A stretch of 64,000 bases of DNA from Hippophae tibetana (lineage: Eukaryota; Streptophyta; Magnoliopsida; Rosales; Elaeagnaceae): the NCBI GenBank assembly GCA_037013495.1, contig CM072808.1, positions 13,617,319-13,681,318 on the forward strand, written 5' to 3'. The position numbers were made by a program, and so were the translations under genes. Of this stretch, positions 60,889-64,000 are shown in pieces. The notes beneath the pieces are model-generated. The model ran no database searches and was not told the origin of the DNA. It saw only the letters and a list, made by a program, of their open reading frames with translations. Every line of letters starts with the position of its first letter. Position 1 is the stretch's first letter.

Positions 60889-62330
60889 TGATGAGCGAAA
60901 ACCGGCATCGCCGATTCTTGCCAATACTTTGGTTTTAATATTTATAAAACTCTCGCAAGTGCACGAATCATTTTGAAGAAAATGATAAGTATACTCCCAA
61001 GGTCGATCTAAGGAAGAAATGTATGTGGTTTTTAATTTATTATTCAAACTTTTAAAAACGAAATTAAATCCTAAACATCCTGTCACGATAGTTTGGTTTT
61101 TGTGTTCCTAATCTAATAACATAAAATAAACATATATACAGATTAATTAAATATAATTTAATAACATAAAAATAAACATAGATACAAATTCAATAAATAA
61201 TTATCTAAAAATAAACATATATACAGATTCAATAAATAATTATCTAAAAATAAACATATATACAGATTCAATAAATATTCATGCAAATTTTTATCATTTA
61301 TATTAGCGGAGTTTTTATGGATATAATAACTAAATTAATTATGCTTGCTCATATTATCTAGGTTATTAAAGATATAAATTGATTTTTTATTGATTCTCTC
61401 TTTTTTATATAAATACCACCTTTGGTGGGGTTAGATATTCTTTGTTAACTAAACAAATCAATTAACACCTATGGGTGGGGTTGATAACTAATTTGGTTAA
61501 TTAAATTAATTCCTTTTTCTAAGAGATTGAAAATGAACCATTTAAATGCCACCTTTGGTGGGGTTAGACAATTTAAACATTATTCAAGGTGTCCAAATTA
61601 AACATAAGAATTTAATTATCCGAGTACTAACTTTCAAGTTTTAAAACCACTATTGAAAACATGTTGTCAATACATTTTCACATAATAATTCTTATAAAAA
61701 CTTTTGAAATAGAGTTTCACTCTAACTACCGGGCGATTGTACCAACAAATAAAAGAGCACTACTCTAAATTAGACCGGATAACTAAACCTTAAAATCTAA
61801 TTTTCAGGTTTAAGTTTGTAATGAAAAATAATATATTTCTCTCCAACATTCTTAATATAAAATCTTGAATAAAAACAAAATCAATTCATTTTAAAGATTT
61901 TTACCTATTTAATATTTCGCAAGCATAACAACGTCATTATTACATCATATTTACTAAACAGCCAGCATAGTTAAATTTAACCACAGACAAGTTGAATATA
62001 ACATGTAAGAATAAAGCATAAAAATAACTGTAAAGAAAATAAAATCCTTACAGAACTTCGACGCTATTCCCGTAGCTGGAAAACCTCCAAGCGGAATTTG
62101 CACTCCCATTTATTGAATCAAAAATCTAAACTATTACAAAAACATTACAAGTTCCTCTCAAAAAGAGAAGAACTCTACAACTAAGAGAATTGAACTAAAA
62201 ACTAAGAGAAAAACTAAGAAAAGCTTAGAAACTAAGAAAGAAACTAAGAAAACTCAAAAACTAAGAAATGAGAGAAAGAAAGAAGAGAGAAGTGTGTTTT
62301 GAAGGTGTGATTTGAAGTGAAGGGAAGGGG

Positions 62331-62340
62331 GTATTTATAG
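62331..62340 (-). promoter_or_regulatory. TATA box of the family-Y solo LTR
   Basis: The minus strand reads CTATAAATAC in a CACCTATAAATA context shared with the Y copy at 20313. It lies about 60 bases downstream of the GC-rich block in LTR sense. Confidence 0.55.
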
Positions 62341-62399
62341 GTGAGGATGGAGAGAAAAAATGAGTAAACAAATGTTAAAAAAATATTAAAAAATGTAAA

Positions 62400-62640
62400 A
62401 ACGCGTATTGGAATTGCTGATGTCATTAATGACGTCACAGGGGCGGCTGCACGTGAAAAATGGGGCAAAAACGCGTTGGGCGCGCGGAGGGGCTGCTGCT
62501 GGGCGCTGCGCGTGCGCGCTGGGGCTGTCGCTGTGCGCAGCTCGGTGCGCGTGAACAGTGCCCGCGCGCTGAGCTGCGCGCAGCTGGGCAGGCCAGCGAG
62601 CGCGGCTGGGCGCTGGGCTGCGGCGCGCGATTTCTGTCTT
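62400..62640. other. GC-rich block in the family-Y LTR promoter
   Basis: A 240-bp stretch is very rich in GCGC and CGCG words inside otherwise AT-rich DNA, upstream of the LTR TATA box. Overlapping frames on both strands (for example 62244-62741 minus and 62476-62763 plus) are open because stop codons are rare in such sequence, so I do not call genes there. Confidence 0.6.
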
Positions 62641-62932
62641 TTTGACATTTTTGACCTTTTCGACCCATTTTGTCCGATTTTTCCATGTTTGTTGTCCTTT
62701 TCCCACTTATTTATTGATATATTTGTGATGTATTGCTTCAAGTATTCCTCTTTGAGTCTTTAAATTGCGTTTTTAAGCCAAAATACCTGAAAAACAATAA
62801 AAATACCCGTGATTCCGAAAAAGACAAATTTATATAAATATAGGATAAAACATATAAATATATATATTTTTAATCAATTAATGTACATAAAATCATGGTT
62901 ATTTTAGTGCTTTTTGAGCACTCATCACTAGG

Positions 62933-63985
62933 AACATCTTTCTTCATTTTGACAATATCTTTAATGATCTCATCTTCAACAGATACAGCATAACGACTCT
63001 TGACAAGTCTTTTTACAACCGAATCATAAGATCTATAGCTAAATTTATATTGATCATAGCCAATAAAAATACATTATTTTGTTTTGGCATCAAGTTTGGA
63101 TCTCTCATCCTTAGGGATAAGAAAAAAATATTTATAGTCAAACACACGTAGATGATCATAAGAAACATTCTTTCTTGACCACACTTTATCTGGAACATCT
63201 ATCTTGAAAGGAGTACAAGATGAAAGATTCAACACATGTGCAACTATGAGTATGGATTCACCCAAGAAAGCTTTAGGCAACTTTGCATGTGAGAGTAGAC
63301 ATTTGACTCTCTTCATTAAGGATCTATTCATCCTCTTAGCTAAGCCATTCAACTATGGTGTCTTTGGAGGTGTCATCTAATGTCGAATACCACACTTTTT
63401 GCAATAAACATGAAAAGGTCCTATATATTCTCCACCATTGTCTATTCGAATGCACTTTAACTTCTTCCCAGTCTATCTCTCAACTGAGGCATGAAATTCT
63501 TTGAAGACATCTAGCACATGATCCTTTATCTTCAGAAGAAAAACCCATTTCTTCCTTGAATGATCATCAATGAAAGTCACAAAGTATTGATCACCACCAA
63601 GTGACTTTTTCATTGGTCCACACAAATTTGAATGAATCAAATCTAAAATATTATTCATTTTGAAAGGAGGGGAACTCTTGAAAGCAACTTTGTTTTTCTT
63701 TCCTACTATATAATCACCACATTTATCCAAATGTACTTCATCCTTAATTGGAAGTATATTCTTTCTAGCTAGACTTGTCATACCTTTTTCAAACATGTGA
63801 CTGAGTTTCCTATGCCATAATTCAGTTGCTCTATCTTTCTCCACAACATTTATTGTATCGGTGGAGAGCTTCCCTTGCATTATATACAAAGTTGTATGCT
63901 TCTCACCTCTAGCCATTACTAAGGAGCCTTTTCTTAAGTTTCCATTTTTCATAAATGAAGGAGCTGTAATATCCTTCTTTTGCAA
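62933..63985 (-). pseudogene. Copia pol remnant: pre-integrase and integrase
   Basis: On the minus strand, 63473-63985 encodes the pre-integrase motif ELWHRKLSHMFEKGMTSLAR and integrase core pieces such as LDLIHSNLCGPM and YFVTFIDDHSRKKWVFLLK. The frame at 63074-63352 carries the integrase end with MNGLAKRMNRSLMKRVKCLL. It is the upstream half of the element that continues at 60888. Protease, gag and the 5' LTR lie beyond the right edge of the window. Confidence 0.8.
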
Positions 63986-64000
63986 GTTTGCATACAGAGA

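Larger units (their letters stand above)
60889..62927 (-). mobile_element. Family-Y solo LTR inserted in the Copia element
   Basis: It starts TGATGAGCG and ends GCACTCATCA, with a perfect 5-bp target duplication CTAGG (60884-60888 and 62928-62932). It is 2,039 bp, with no internal region, so it is a solo LTR. The sense strand is minus: TATA at 62331-62340, a GC-rich block upstream (about 62400-62640) and three CCACC(T)TTGGTGG-like hairpin motifs (61426, 61466, 61549) downstream. It separates the integrase part of the Copia element from its reverse transcriptase. Confidence 0.92.

Noticed and set aside
62244-62763. Overlapping ORFs of 60-165 codons on both strands
   Set aside because: They lie in the GC-rich promoter block of a solo LTR, where stop codons are rare. 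They overlap in several frames and have no conserved domain.

Overview
This window is ordinary nuclear DNA of a flowering plant, most likely a eudicot. It is AT-rich and holds one large intron-rich host gene, a homolog of the plant cohesin cofactor PDS5C, set among old, nested plant transposons. No bacterial, organellar or CRISPR-like feature is present, and no tRNA or rRNA gene was recognised. The species cannot be named from the sequence.

Layout. Bases 1-13,700 are old retroelement debris. It includes a minus-strand Athila-type LTR with its tRNA-Asp primer-binding site (898-2124), a fragment of a second LTR family called X here (2125-2726), a decayed Tat-like LTR piece (3985-4740), a decayed minus-strand Copia element with gag remnants (7425-12305), an LTR-like block and degenerate telomere-type repeats (13455-13715). 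Bases 14,090-28,946 are a nest of LTRs. A plus-strand Athila-type element with gag and a downstream ORF is interrupted by a solo LTR of family Y (17947-21598), which itself holds a solo LTR of family X (18256-20115). Two LTRs of family Z (from 22498 and 25168) each hold another X copy. Bases 28,996-33,430 hold a tandem repeat of about 288 bp and a large inverted repeat resembling the 3' region, with antisense ORF, of Tat-lineage elements. Bases 33,635-39,477 are a broken Ty3 chromovirus with both LTRs.

The host gene spans 40,228-51,533 on the plus strand. I can assign 14 exons that keep one frame and encode about 1,152 residues: an N-terminal HEAT-like cohesin-binding region, a long charged linker with five tandem 58-residue repeats, a Tudor domain, and a lysine/serine-rich tail. 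Intron 3 holds a LINE tail, a complete-looking non-autonomous Helitron (43072-44119) and a 146-bp tandem duplication. One intron appears to use a GC donor.

Bases 51,534-64,000 are AT-rich flank, a MITE-like element (52402-52745), a minus-strand Ty3 fragment with LTR and primer site (to 56396), a decayed plus-strand Copia fragment (56411-58440) and a minus-strand Tork/Tnt1-like Copia element. The Copia element is split by a 2.0-kb family-Y solo LTR (60889-62927) with a perfect CTAGG target duplication.

The most interesting signals are the paired G-box/ABRE sites at 39-41 bp spacing in the X LTR promoters, the coding minisatellite in the PDS5C homolog, and the intronic Helitron. I found no evidence of an undescribed multi-gene system. 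All exon limits and repeat comparisons were made by eye.
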